A stretch of DNA of 64,000 nucleotides, from contig CAJTFX010000009.1 of the NCBI GenBank assembly GCA_910575555.1, positions 1-64,000 of the forward strand, in the 5' to 3' direction. Position numbers and translations under genes: made by a program. Below the pieces are notes generated by a model. The model searched no databases, was not told where the DNA came from, and saw nothing but the letters and a program-made list of their open reading frames with translations. Shown here one piece after another: positions 16,036-23,926 of this stretch (positions are counted from its first letter, which is position 1; each line of letters opens with the position of its first letter). The stretch is from Lachnospiraceae bacterium. GTDB taxonomy: Bacteria; Bacillota; Clostridia; Lachnospirales; Lachnospiraceae.

Positions 16036-16836
16036 ATGAAACTTACCATGTTGGGAACAGGACACGCAATGGTAACGGAATGTTACAATACATGCTTTGC
16101 AATCAGTGAACAGAACCAATGCTTTTTAGTGGACGGCGGAGGCGGAAATACTGTTCTGCGCCAGTTAAAGCTGGCCGGCCTCCCGCCTGCCCAGATTCAT
16201 GATATCTTTATCACCCATAAGCACATTGACCACCTGCTCGGCATAATCTGGGTGTCCCGCGCCATCTGTCAGCAGATGTTAAAAGGCGAATATACCGGAA
16301 AACTGAATCTTTACGCCCATGAAGAAGCCATCGCCCTGATCCGGGATTTGCTGCAGAAACTTCTTTTAAAAAAGCAGCGGAAAATAATGGAAGAACGCTT
16401 CTGCTTTTTCCCTGTATCAGACGGGGAGAGCCGGCCAATCCTGGACAGAACCGTAACTTTTTTCGATATCCAGTCCGTAAAAGAAAAACAATTCGGCTTT
16501 TCCATGGATCTGGGAACGGGAGAGAAACTCACCTGCTGCGGCGACGAGCCTTACCGCCCCTGCGAAAAGAAATATGCCGAAAACAGCGCATGGCTGCTCC
16601 ATGAAGCCTTTTGCCTGTATACGCAGGCAGAGCTGTTTTCCCCTTACGAAAAACACCATTCCACCGTCAAAGACGCCTGCGAAACGGCAGAACAACTTGG
16701 CGTCCGCAACCTGATTCTCTATCACGCAGAGGACAGCTGCCTGCCGGAGCGGAAAAAATTGTACCAGGAAGAGGGAAGCAGGTATTTCCACGGAAATCTC
16801 TATGTTCCGGACGATTTAGAGACTTTTTTACTGTAA
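16036..16836 (+). CDS. MBL-fold metallohydrolase (RNase Z-like)
   Basis: 266 residues from the ATG at 16036, preceded by AAAGGA; a longer frame upstream has no ribosome site. The metal-binding motif THKHIDHLLG (H-x-H-x-D-H) is clear, with FLVDGGGGNTVLRQL before it and a late His in LILYHAED. Length and order resemble the RNase Z/arylsulfatase-like branch of the superfamily, but no exosite typical of tRNA-processing RNase Z is evident, so the substrate is unknown. It is followed after 38 bases by the DUF2164 gene, probably in one transcript. Confidence 0.8.
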   Translation: MKLTMLGTGHAMVTECYNTCFAISEQNQCFLVDGGGGNTVLRQLKLAGLPPAQIHDIFITHKHIDHLLGIIWVSRAICQQMLKGEYTGKLNLYAHEEAIALIRDLLQKLLLKKQRKIMEERFCFFPVSDGESRPILDRTVTFFDIQSVKEKQFGFSMDLGTGEKLTCCGDEPYRPCEKKYAENSAWLLHEAFCLYTQAELFSPYEKHHSTVKDACETAEQLGVRNLILYHAEDSCLPERKKLYQEEGSRYFHGNLYVPDDLETFLL

Positions 16837-16874
16837 ACCATGTTTGAAATTTCATGCAAAAGGAGTCTGCGGCC

Positions 16875-17135
16875 ATGAAAAGAAGAGAACCCCTCAGGCA
16901 GATCAAACTGTCTGAAGCGCAAAAGAAAAAACTGAACGAAGAAATCAAAGCATTTTACCTGGATCAGCGGGGAGAAGAAATCGGCATGATTGAGCAAATG
17001 CAGCTCTTTGAGTTATTTGAGCAGCATTTGGCGCCCATCATATATAACAGAGCGTTAGATGATGCAAAGCAGTGGTTTTCCCAGATGATGGAAAATGCTG
17101 ATTCTGATTATTATGTGCTTTACAAAAATGTCTGA
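16875..17135 (+). CDS. DUF2164 family protein
   Basis: 86 residues from the ATG at 16875, with AGGAG ten bases upstream. The sequence IKAFYLDQRGEEIGMIEQMQLFELFEQHLAPIIYNRALDDAKQWF is typical of DUF2164, a small all-helical family of unknown function. It follows the MBL hydrolase and probably shares its promoter. Confidence 0.8.
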   Translation: MKRREPLRQIKLSEAQKKKLNEEIKAFYLDQRGEEIGMIEQMQLFELFEQHLAPIIYNRALDDAKQWFSQMMENADSDYYVLYKNV

Positions 17136-17138
17136 ATC

Positions 17139-17170
17139 AAAAAAACTGCTGCCGGCAACTCCTGACAGCA
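17139..17170 (-). terminator. Terminator of the VOC gene
   Basis: TGCTG at 17147-17151 pairs with CAGCA at 17166-17170, extended by CCGG/partial pairing. On the minus strand the stem is followed by GTTTTTTT. It stops the minus-strand VOC transcript and faces the plus-strand DUF2164 gene. Confidence 0.55.
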
Positions 17171-17186
17171 ATTTCTTTACTTTTAA

Positions 17187-17570
17187 TCAAACGGTTATCT
17201 CGATCTGATTGCCCTCAATTCCGACAATGCAGCTCTCATAATATCCGTCTCCGGTTGTTCTTGGCCCGCTGAGCACCTCATATCCGTTTTCTTTCAGCGT
17301 TTGCGTCAGCTCGTCCACCTTTTCTTTACTGCCCGCCGAAAGAGCAAGATGGATATAGCCGGTTCTTGCAGGCGTTTTCTCACAGTCGTCCATTTGGGGT
17401 TTTTTCATAATTTCCAGTCTCGCGCCGTCCTCAAAGGACAGGAAATAAGATCGAAACCCTGTCTTTTCGTTGTGGTATCCATCACCCGATACTGCATCAA
17501 AGTATCTGGTAAAAAATTCTCTGGCTGCTTCTAAATCATTCACGTACATAGCGATATGTTCTATTTTCAT
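17187..17570 (-). CDS. VOC (glyoxalase/bleomycin-resistance fold) protein
   Basis: 127 residues starting MKIEHIAMYVNDLEAAREFF, the opening beta-alpha unit of the vicinal oxygen chelate fold. His5 (IEHIAMYV), Glu (ARLEIMKK), His (GYIHLALS) and Glu (NQIEITV) supply the four expected metal ligands. The substrate is not predictable; relatives include glyoxalase I and dioxygenases. GGAGG precedes the start. It is the last gene of a probable tetR-nitroreductase-VOC unit. Confidence 0.85.
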   Translation of the reverse strand: MKIEHIAMYVNDLEAAREFFTRYFDAVSGDGYHNEKTGFRSYFLSFEDGARLEIMKKPQMDDCEKTPARTGYIHLALSAGSKEKVDELTQTLKENGYEVLSGPRTTGDGYYESCIVGIEGNQIEITV

Positions 17571-17604
17571 GTGTTCCTCCTGTTATCTGTGTGATTTCTT
17601 ATTT

Positions 17605-18270
17605 TCAAATTTCCCACTGGAAATTTTCAATTCCTGCTCCCAATTCAAAGTGATATTTTACAATCCCCAAATCTGTGTTTGAAAAGATGCCGTTTTCACA
17701 GGTGATTTTCACTTTACTTCCTGTTCCCCGAATGGAAAATGCCTGTTTATTCAAAGCCGTAGGCGCAAGCAAAGCGGCATCCACGCCGGCCCTGAACCAG
17801 TTTGGAGTTTCACCTTCATAAACCGCCGTATCTTCCGGCTTTTTAGATTTATGGGGCGTTCCCTGACTGGCTCCGTATCCTGCTGCAATCACGCCGATTA
17901 CTTTATTTCTTCCGGCCGCGGCCTTTAACTTGTTTCTGTTAAAGGTTCCTCCCACCCACCAGGAATTCAGTCCCAGGGTCTGGGCATACAGCATCAAATC
18001 CGCTCCCGCGTATCCCAGTTTTTCATCCAGCTCCGGAGTGTCCGGCCCTGCCAGAACAATATAATTTCTCACGCCCTTTGCCAGCACTAATTTAATCACA
18101 GCAGGAAACGCAGAAGCGTCGTTGGTATTCAGCTTCATTGCAAGCTGAAATTTCCTGTTATTCTCTGCAATTCTTTCATTCAGCAGAGAAATGATTTTCC
18201 CCGGTATGGGCCGGTCTGTGTATTTACGGACTGTATGCCTTGCCGCCATTGCGTCTTTCATTGTCATCAT
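17605..18270 (-). CDS. Nitroreductase-fold flavoprotein
   Basis: 221 residues. MKDAMAARHTVRKYTDRPIP is the FMN-phosphate-binding start of the nitroreductase family, and GADLMLYAQTLGLNSWWVGGTFNRN is the second conserved block. The C-terminal part (APTALNKQAFSIRG...CENGIFSNTDLGIVKYHFELG) resembles the TM1586-type subgroup. It probably reduces quinones or nitro compounds with NAD(P)H. It lies 17 bases downstream of the tetR gene, so the two are co-transcribed, suggesting that the regulator controls this detoxification gene. Confidence 0.8.
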   Translation of the reverse strand: MMTMKDAMAARHTVRKYTDRPIPGKIISLLNERIAENNRKFQLAMKLNTNDASAFPAVIKLVLAKGVRNYIVLAGPDTPELDEKLGYAGADLMLYAQTLGLNSWWVGGTFNRNKLKAAAGRNKVIGVIAAGYGASQGTPHKSKKPEDTAVYEGETPNWFRAGVDAALLAPTALNKQAFSIRGTGSKVKITCENGIFSNTDLGIVKYHFELGAGIENFQWEI

Positions 18271-18287
18271 GTCAGTTTCCTCCTAAC

Positions 18288-18821
18288 TTACAGCCCTTGA
18301 TTCTGGAATAGCCGCTTCATTTCTTCTGCTGATTCCTGCATCCCTCTCTGAAACCATACCTCAATCCAGCCATACAGGCTATACGCAGCAAATGCTTTCG
18401 CATAGACTTCGTTTTTCGGCAAATCCGGCTTTAATTCCATAATGTCCAAAATAGCATCTTTCAGCAAATAAATCAGGCGGCGTTCATTCAAAAGATGGTA
18501 AAAAGCTCTATGCTGTTCAAAATGCCCGAATATCATGCCGATGCCGGAACTAAGAGGGCGGCTGTTATTTTTCTCCCAGTCTTTTTTCCATACGTCAAAC
18601 AACTGATTCACATACACTCTCAGAATATCTTCCTTACTGTTGAAATTCCGATAAAAAGAAGCCCGTCCAACGCCTGCATTTTCACATAATTCACTGATGG
18701 AAATATCCTCAATCCCTTTGTTTTCCAATAAAGCCAGAAGCGATTCTGTTAAATGCCCGATCACATAGGCGTTGCGCCCTTCGTTACTCATCGGTGATAC
18801 ATAGTTCGATGTTTGTCTCAT
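18288..18821 (-). CDS. TetR/AcrR family regulator
   Basis: 177 residues from the ATG at 18821, which follows GGGAGG; an upstream in-frame ATG lacks a site. The N-terminal helix-turn-helix reads GIEDISISELCENAGVGRASFYRNFNSKEDIL. The C-terminal ligand-binding part is all helical. A 13-base perfect palindrome lies in the spacer of its own promoter, suggesting autorepression and control of the divergent small membrane gene and esterase. Confidence 0.88.
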   Translation of the reverse strand: MRQTSNYVSPMSNEGRNAYVIGHLTESLLALLENKGIEDISISELCENAGVGRASFYRNFNSKEDILRVYVNQLFDVWKKDWEKNNSRPLSSGIGMIFGHFEQHRAFYHLLNERRLIYLLKDAILDIMELKPDLPKNEVYAKAFAAYSLYGWIEVWFQRGMQESAEEMKRLFQNQGL

Positions 18822-18862
18822 TTTCCTGCCTCCCATTGACATCAAGAAAATCTGCTGATACA

Positions 18863-18891
18863 ATCATATCGACAAATCATTTGTTTCACAA
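18863..18891 (-). promoter_or_regulatory. Promoter and palindromic operator of the TetR operon
   Basis: On the minus strand TTGTGA (18886-18891), a 17-base spacer and TATGAT (18863-18868). The spacer contains the perfect palindrome ACAAATCATTTGT at 18872-18884, a plausible TetR operator that would block RNA polymerase directly. Confidence 0.6.
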
Positions 18892-18949
18892 AAATAATAA
18901 CATAAGAACATACAAATTTCAATAACAAATGCAGAAAGGAGTCCATCAC

Positions 18950-19084
18950 ATGACACTCACACAAAAACGGCTGCTTATACTGCTTGCAGTCATGATTATC
19001 GCCTTTGTTTCAGGACGGCTGGCAGTCCGGGGATTTTTAAACTTCTTAGTCGGAGGAACAATGTTCGGAGGAAATTTCCTATGA
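18950..19084 (+). CDS. Small single-pass membrane protein
   Basis: 44 residues beginning MTLTQKRLLILLAVMII, one hydrophobic helix of about 17 residues, then a basic SGRLAVRG segment and a glycine-rich tail. AAAGGAG lies nine bases upstream. It is divergent from tetR and 73 bases before the esterase gene, so it could be the first gene of that transcript. No family is recognised; it may be a real small protein or a leader. Confidence 0.5.
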   Translation: MTLTQKRLLILLAVMIIAFVSGRLAVRGFLNFLVGGTMFGGNFL

Positions 19085-19157
19085 AAGCCCCTGGCTTCCA
19101 TAGCAAGGATGGCCATGCGGCCCGCCGAACGGCAGGCTGAGCATGATGGAGGTAATT

Positions 19158-20141
19158 ATGAAAACCAAAAAAAAGAGAGACAGAAGAATGTTTTTCGTTA
19201 TCTGTATATTGACGTTTCTTATTTCTTTTGGAATTGGAGTTATTTCAAAGATTGCAGTTAAACCGTCTTGGGCAAAAAAATATTCCGTTTCAATGACCGA
19301 TAAAATAGGAAAGGTTTATAAAGATATTCCTTATGGAGACGGTAAAGCCAACAAGTTTGACTTATATATTCCCGCAGATGCAGGCAAAGAAAACTGCGGC
19401 CTGGTGGTTTATCTCCATGCAGGCGGGTTTACACAGGGGGATAAAGCGGACGATGCAGACATGCTTGCATGGCTGTGCTCCAAAGGTTATCTTGCGGCAG
19501 GAATTAACTACACCCTGCGTACCGATGAAAACGGCAAAAGCGTGTATTCACAGTCATTGGAAATCAAAGAGGCTGTGCCAGAGGTAGTGAAAGAAGCAGA
19601 AAGGCTCGGATACCATATAAATAAAATGGCAGTATCAGGCGGTTCGGCAGGGGGTACGCTTGCCATGCTCTACGCCTACAGAGACGCAAAGGATTCTCCC
19701 GTACCGGTAAAAATGATGTTTGAAGCAGTGGGACCGTCCAGCTTTTACCGTTCTGACTGGGGTTCATATGGACTGGATCTGGATACCGATGAAAGCAGAA
19801 AATCGGCGGCAGCATTATTCAGCGTAATGCTTGGAAGTGAAATAGATGCGGAGCTCATTGACACAGAGAACTATGACGAACTGATAAAACCAATCTCCGC
19901 ATTCATGTGGATTGACAAAAATTCTGTACCGAGTGTCATTGCTTACGGCGCGCAGGATCGTGTGTGCCCGTTTAAGACTGTTGCGCATCTCGTAAACGCC
20001 TTAAAGGAAAACGGCGTGGATTATCAGTATTTTGAGATGCCCCATTCAGGGCATGGCCTTCAAAATGACAATAAACTGTACGAGCAGTATATGAACGCAG
20101 TAGAGACATACCTGAATAAATATATGCCCGCGGAAAAGTAG
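19158..20141 (+). CDS. Membrane-anchored alpha/beta hydrolase (esterase/lipase type)
   Basis: 327 residues from the ATG at 19158, with TGGAGG five bases upstream. A basic N-terminus and one membrane segment (about residues 12-30) anchor the enzyme outside the membrane. The oxyanion motif is YLHAGGF, the nucleophile elbow is GGSAGG, and the acid and base are likely Asp in GAQDRVCPF and His in PHSGHG. The layout is that of BD-FAE/acetyl-esterase-like hydrolases; the natural ester is unknown. Confidence 0.82.
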   Translation: MKTKKKRDRRMFFVICILTFLISFGIGVISKIAVKPSWAKKYSVSMTDKIGKVYKDIPYGDGKANKFDLYIPADAGKENCGLVVYLHAGGFTQGDKADDADMLAWLCSKGYLAAGINYTLRTDENGKSVYSQSLEIKEAVPEVVKEAERLGYHINKMAVSGGSAGGTLAMLYAYRDAKDSPVPVKMMFEAVGPSSFYRSDWGSYGLDLDTDESRKSAAALFSVMLGSEIDAELIDTENYDELIKPISAFMWIDKNSVPSVIAYGAQDRVCPFKTVAHLVNALKENGVDYQYFEMPHSGHGLQNDNKLYEQYMNAVETYLNKYMPAEK

Positions 20142-20149
20142 CCTGGAGA

Positions 20150-20183
20150 GGGATATTCCAATAAAATGCTTTTGGAATATCCC
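20150..20183 (+). terminator. Hairpin after the esterase gene
   Basis: GGGATATTCCA at 20150-20160 pairs perfectly with TGGAATATCCC at 20173-20183 across a 12-base loop, nine bases beyond the stop codon. No T run follows, so termination is less certain than the fold. Confidence 0.5.
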
Positions 20184-20241
20184 TGCCTTACGTCCATAAA
20201 GCATCTGTTTTCTATATCGGCAGAACGCATACATTCTTTAA

Positions 20242-20270
20242 TTGACAATTCTTTGGGAATATGCCATACT
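20242..20270 (+). promoter_or_regulatory. Sigma-A promoter of the MATE gene
   Basis: Perfect TTGACA at 20242-20247, a 17-base spacer and CATACT at 20265-20270. It gives a 5' leader of about 130 bases before the MATE start codon. Confidence 0.6.
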
Positions 20271-20282
20271 AATGCTATAAAA

Positions 20283-20389
20283 CCCTCAATGCATATTTAA
20301 AACATGCTCTGAGGGCGTGGATTTTTCAAGAGCAATCTTTTTTCGCCACACAATTGTCTGCTGCAGTTGTGTGGTTATTTTTATGTTTT
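20283..20389 (+). promoter_or_regulatory. Structured leader with attenuator-like hairpin before the MATE gene
   Basis: Hairpin 1 pairs CCCTCA (20283-20288) with TGAGGG (20310-20315), with GCAT/ATGC pairing inside. Hairpin 2 pairs CCACACAA (20346-20353... ) with TTGTGTGG (20367-20374) and is followed by TTATTTTTATGTTTT, as in an intrinsic terminator. It stands only 17 bases before the GGAGG of the exporter gene, so premature termination relieved by a signal is plausible. I do not recognise a named riboswitch class. Confidence 0.5.
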
Positions 20390-20405
20390 AATGGAGGAAA
20401 AATTT

Positions 20406-21737
20406 ATGAACCAGACATTTATGAAAGAAAAAAAGATCCTGCCGCTGGTACTGTCCATGTCTCTCCCCATGGTGATTTCCATGGCGGTAAATTCTCTGTA
20501 CAACATTGTGGACAGCTACTTTGTGGCAAAATTAAGCGAGGAGGCCATGACCGCACTGGCCCTTGTCTATCCCATACAGAACTTAATCAACGCTATTGCC
20601 ATCGGTTTTGCCATCGGAATCAACGCATGCGCCGCTTTTTATCTGGGAGCCGGAAATCAGAAGCAGGCAGATAAAGCCGCCACCCAGGGAATGATTTTGA
20701 ATTTTCTCCATGGCATCGCCCTTACCATATTGTCCATTGCCGGGATGCCTGCGTTTTTAAGGATGTTCTCTTCGGATGAAACTGTAATCCGGCTCGCCCT
20801 CACGTACGCCAACCGGGCTTTTTTGTTTGCTGTATTTATCACCCTTGGACTTTCTTTTGAGAAAATTTTCCAGTCTGTGGGCCGGATGCAGGTTTCCATG
20901 TTCTGCATGATGTGCGGTTTTCTTGCCAACATTGTATTAGACCCGCTGATGATTTTCGGACTGGGCCCTTTTCCCGCCATGGGCATTGCAGGGGCCGCCT
21001 ATGCCACAGGAATCGGACAGTGTTTTTCCCTGGCTGCTTATCTGCTGTTCTATCTGTTTCGGCCGATTCCGGTAAAACTGAAAAAAGACGCAGTACATCC
21101 GGATAAAGAGGTAATTCTTAAGATGTACGCCATCGGCATTTCCGCCACCTTAAGCATGGCGCTGCCCTCCCTGCTGATTTCCGTGTTAAACGGAATCCTT
21201 TCCGCTTTTTCCGGAACCTATGTGCTGGTGCTTGGGGCCTATTACAAGCTGCAGACCTTTATCTACCTGACTGCCAACGGAATTATCCAGGGCATCCGGC
21301 CTTTGATGGGCTATAATTACGGCGCGGGAGAACAGGGGCGCGTAAAGGAAATCTACCGGACTTCCCTGAAATTAATTATGGGCGTAATGCTGATTGGAAC
21401 CTTGCTCTCCTGGATACTCCCGGGCCAGTTAATCGGGCTGTTTACCTCTAATCCCGAAACCATTCAAATCGGCATAAGGGCTCTGCATATCATCAGCCTT
21501 GGATTTATTGTTTCCGCTGTTTCCGTTACCAGTTCCGGCGCGTTGGAAGGACTGGGAAAGGGAACTCCGGCGCTTGTGATTTCACTGCTTCGGTATGCTT
21601 TGGTAATTATACCTGCGGCCTTTTGCTTCAGCCGGTTTGCCGGGGCGGACGGCGTGTGGTATGCCTTTTGCTTTTCAGAATTTGTGACAGCGGGCTGCGC
21701 TCTTTTCATATACCGGCGGGCTGTGGATTTTTCATAA
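20406..21737 (+). CDS. MATE family multidrug/cation antiporter
   Basis: 443 residues from the ATG at 20406, preceded by GGAGG. About 12 hydrophobic helices in two similar halves, with the MATE start KKILPLVLSMSLPMVISMAVNSLYNIVDSYFVAK and the mid-protein ISATLSMALPSLLISVLNGIL as its repeat. Such proteins export cationic drugs or metabolites using sodium or proton gradients. A terminator-like hairpin directly upstream suggests regulated expression. The last codons overlap the first copy of a 21-base direct repeat. Confidence 0.88.
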   Translation: MNQTFMKEKKILPLVLSMSLPMVISMAVNSLYNIVDSYFVAKLSEEAMTALALVYPIQNLINAIAIGFAIGINACAAFYLGAGNQKQADKAATQGMILNFLHGIALTILSIAGMPAFLRMFSSDETVIRLALTYANRAFLFAVFITLGLSFEKIFQSVGRMQVSMFCMMCGFLANIVLDPLMIFGLGPFPAMGIAGAAYATGIGQCFSLAAYLLFYLFRPIPVKLKKDAVHPDKEVILKMYAIGISATLSMALPSLLISVLNGILSAFSGTYVLVLGAYYKLQTFIYLTANGIIQGIRPLMGYNYGAGEQGRVKEIYRTSLKLIMGVMLIGTLLSWILPGQLIGLFTSNPETIQIGIRALHIISLGFIVSAVSVTSSGALEGLGKGTPALVISLLRYALVIIPAAFCFSRFAGADGVWYAFCFSEFVTAGCALFIYRRAVDFS

Positions 21738-21766
21738 GTTCCATATTTTCATATACCGGCGGGCTG
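21703..21766. repeat. 21-base direct repeat at the end of the MATE gene
   Basis: The 21-base unit starting TTTTCATATACCGG occurs identically at 21703-21723 (inside the last MATE codons) and 21746-21766 (after the stop). The offset is 43 bases. It is a short tandem duplication, probably from slippage or a small insertion scar. Confidence 0.75.
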
Positions 21767-21829
21767 CTATTAATTAGGACTTTTCAAAGAGGGCTGGAGC
21801 GCCAATTTCCAAAAGGAATGAAACGATTG

Positions 21830-22942
21830 CTATTCCCCTTTTACTACTATCTTCAATCCCTGCATACTGATATTCATTTCCATTGCATCATTGATATCAG
21901 CCAATGCATACTTATGGGTTAAAAGTTCCTCCACAGGAAGGCCGTCCTTTTGCGCTTCTTTCAGGAATTCACATGCCTGAATCCAGTCCTTCGCCTGATA
22001 AGTCCACGAACCTGTGACTTTTATTTCCTTATTGCAAATATCCTGATGGGGATTATACGTTGTATCACCGTTGTCTACAAAGAAACCAAGTTCACACATA
22101 GCTCCGCCCCGCCGCACATATTTCCAGATAACGCTGGCAGCTTTTGGAGAACCTGTACATTGGAATGCCATTTCCGCGCCTGAACCGGTAATTTCATCAA
22201 CTCTCTTTTTTGCGTCTTCTTTCATGAAATTAACGGTATATTCCGCACCAAGCTTCCTGGCCATCTGAAGGCGGTTTTCATCGCCATCCACTGCAATAAT
22301 ATTGCGAACGCCCAGAGTACGGACAACTGTAAGCAGCAGAAGCCCAATCGGCCCGCACCCCTGAACCAACACATAAGAGCCATGTTTAAAATTGAAAATT
22401 TCTTTTGCCTTTTCAACCGCATGGATTACAACAGCCGCCGGCTCGATCAGCGTACGAAGATCCAAATCCATATCACTTACATTAAATATTACGCCGCCTG
22501 CATTTATTTTAATATACTCACCAAACCATCCATTAAAGTTTTTGTAAGCTTCTTCCCCCGGAATAAGTCCGAAAATTTCTCCTCCCTCGCACAAATGAAT
22601 ATGCTCCGGATCGTATTTGCAGGCATCACAAACTCCGCACGGTTTCAGGCCGGTTACAACTTTGTCTCCTATTGCCAGCGGTTTTCCATAATAATCTTTT
22701 GTAACATTTTTACCAATTTTGACAATTGTTCCTGTTCCCTCATGTCCCAGTTCTATGGGAATATATCCGAAAGGATCTCCTTTGTATTCATGTACGTCCG
22801 TACCGCAGATTCCCGTCTGTTCCACTTTTACAAGAACTTCATCATCATTAATTTCCGGAACCGGAAGTTCCATGATTTCAATTTTTTTTGGGCCTGTCAA
22901 AACTGTGACTCTGGCTGTTTTTGGAATTTCATACTGTGCCAT
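21830..22942 (-). CDS. Zinc-dependent medium-chain dehydrogenase
   Basis: 370 residues. Catalytic zinc ligands: Cys in TGICGTDVH, His-Glu in LGHEGTG. Structural zinc cysteines: CGVCDACKYDP...HLC. The NAD-binding Rossmann motif is GCGPIGLL with Asp in IAVDGDE. Of the sorbitol/threonine dehydrogenase type. It is the last gene of the C-deglycosidase-like operon, 16 bases after a TIM-barrel isomerase gene. A possible job, inferred from context, is oxidation of a sugar hydroxyl to the 3-keto form needed for C-C bond cleavage, normally done by a Gfo/Idh/MocA enzyme not seen here. Confidence 0.85.
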   Translation of the reverse strand: MAQYEIPKTARVTVLTGPKKIEIMELPVPEINDDEVLVKVEQTGICGTDVHEYKGDPFGYIPIELGHEGTGTIVKIGKNVTKDYYGKPLAIGDKVVTGLKPCGVCDACKYDPEHIHLCEGGEIFGLIPGEEAYKNFNGWFGEYIKINAGGVIFNVSDMDLDLRTLIEPAAVVIHAVEKAKEIFNFKHGSYVLVQGCGPIGLLLLTVVRTLGVRNIIAVDGDENRLQMARKLGAEYTVNFMKEDAKKRVDEITGSGAEMAFQCTGSPKAASVIWKYVRRGGAMCELGFFVDNGDTTYNPHQDICNKEIKVTGSWTYQAKDWIQACEFLKEAQKDGLPVEELLTHKYALADINDAMEMNISMQGLKIVVKGE

Positions 22943-22958
22943 TTTTCTTTTCCTCCTT

Positions 22959-23912
22959 TTACAATTCTGCTTCCATTTGCCTGAAATATTTAATAGATTC
23001 TTTTACGCCTTCCAGCTTGTTCGCTGCTTCCACGCTTCCTTCCAACGTAATATACCCCTGATAATCATCACGTTTTAAAACCTGCAGATGTTTTCTGAAA
23101 TCAATCAGTCCTTTTCCAAAAGGAACAGAATCTACTTTCTTTCCATTTCTGCAAACTTTTGCGTTTTCCGTGTCTACATAGCCGAACTCTTTAAAATGCA
23201 CCGCTGCCACTTTATCCTTAAACATTTCGTATGTATCAACCGGATCTTCCAGTCCCACCAGGGGATTTCCAGTGTCATGGGTATATTTCAGCCCTTCCAC
23301 TTCCTCAAAAATACGCTTCATTTCGCCGCAGGTACAATAAGACACCCCTATGGATTCCAATGTCTCTGTATTGATCGTCACGCCTTTGGATTTCCCATAA
23401 GCAACGCACTCCTTCAATCCTCTGGTAAAATAACGGAAGGATTGTTCCATGGTAATTCCCTCGTCCAGTGTATAAACAGAAGGCATCACCAGCATATTAT
23501 GGCAGCCCGCTTCACACGCCTGATCAATTGCCGCTTTGGCTCTGGAAAGCATAACAGTGAATTTCTCTTCCGTAGAAGCATTGGCAAAGGGCATAATCAG
23601 ATTAACGGCAGATAAAACAATTCCATACCGTTCCAAAATTTTCTTTGCCTCTGCCCCTGGAATCTCGAAATGGAAACTCATCAGATCCAGTCCGTCGTAT
23701 CCGCAGTCTTTTGCAAGTTTTACAAGATCTTCAAATGTCATTGTGCCGTTTTTCATTGGAACTCCGTGAGCATTTAAGTACTCAAACACTTCATCAATGG
23801 TTGGATCTTTTCCTTCGTAACCCATATCATTCAGGATAGCCATATGAATAAAATTGGGTTTTTCTAATTTTAATTCTGTGTCAACCATCAGTGACATCAA
23901 ACTGTACTTCAT
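22959..23912 (-). CDS. Sugar phosphate isomerase/epimerase-type TIM barrel
   Basis: 317 residues of the xylose-isomerase-like TIM-barrel superfamily. Metal ligands are visible in order: Glu in TINTETLES, Asp in YTHDTGN, His in AAVHFKEFG and Glu in YITLEGSVE. The start has GGGAGG. It lies between the second barrel gene and the dehydrogenase in one operon. Relatives epimerise or isomerise keto-sugars. In C-glycoside pathways accessory barrel proteins of this type accompany the deglycosidase and may process the released 3-keto sugar; this is inferred. Confidence 0.8.
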   Translation of the reverse strand: MKYSLMSLMVDTELKLEKPNFIHMAILNDMGYEGKDPTIDEVFEYLNAHGVPMKNGTMTFEDLVKLAKDCGYDGLDLMSFHFEIPGAEAKKILERYGIVLSAVNLIMPFANASTEEKFTVMLSRAKAAIDQACEAGCHNMLVMPSVYTLDEGITMEQSFRYFTRGLKECVAYGKSKGVTINTETLESIGVSYCTCGEMKRIFEEVEGLKYTHDTGNPLVGLEDPVDTYEMFKDKVAAVHFKEFGYVDTENAKVCRNGKKVDSVPFGKGLIDFRKHLQVLKRDDYQGYITLEGSVEAANKLEGVKESIKYFRQMEAEL

Positions 23913-23926
23913 AAATCATCCTCCCG

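Noticed and set aside
20217-20300. Possible small RNA or tRNA-like fold near the esterase/MATE gap
   Set aside because: Only the promoter and the leader hairpins are supported; no cloverleaf could be formed.
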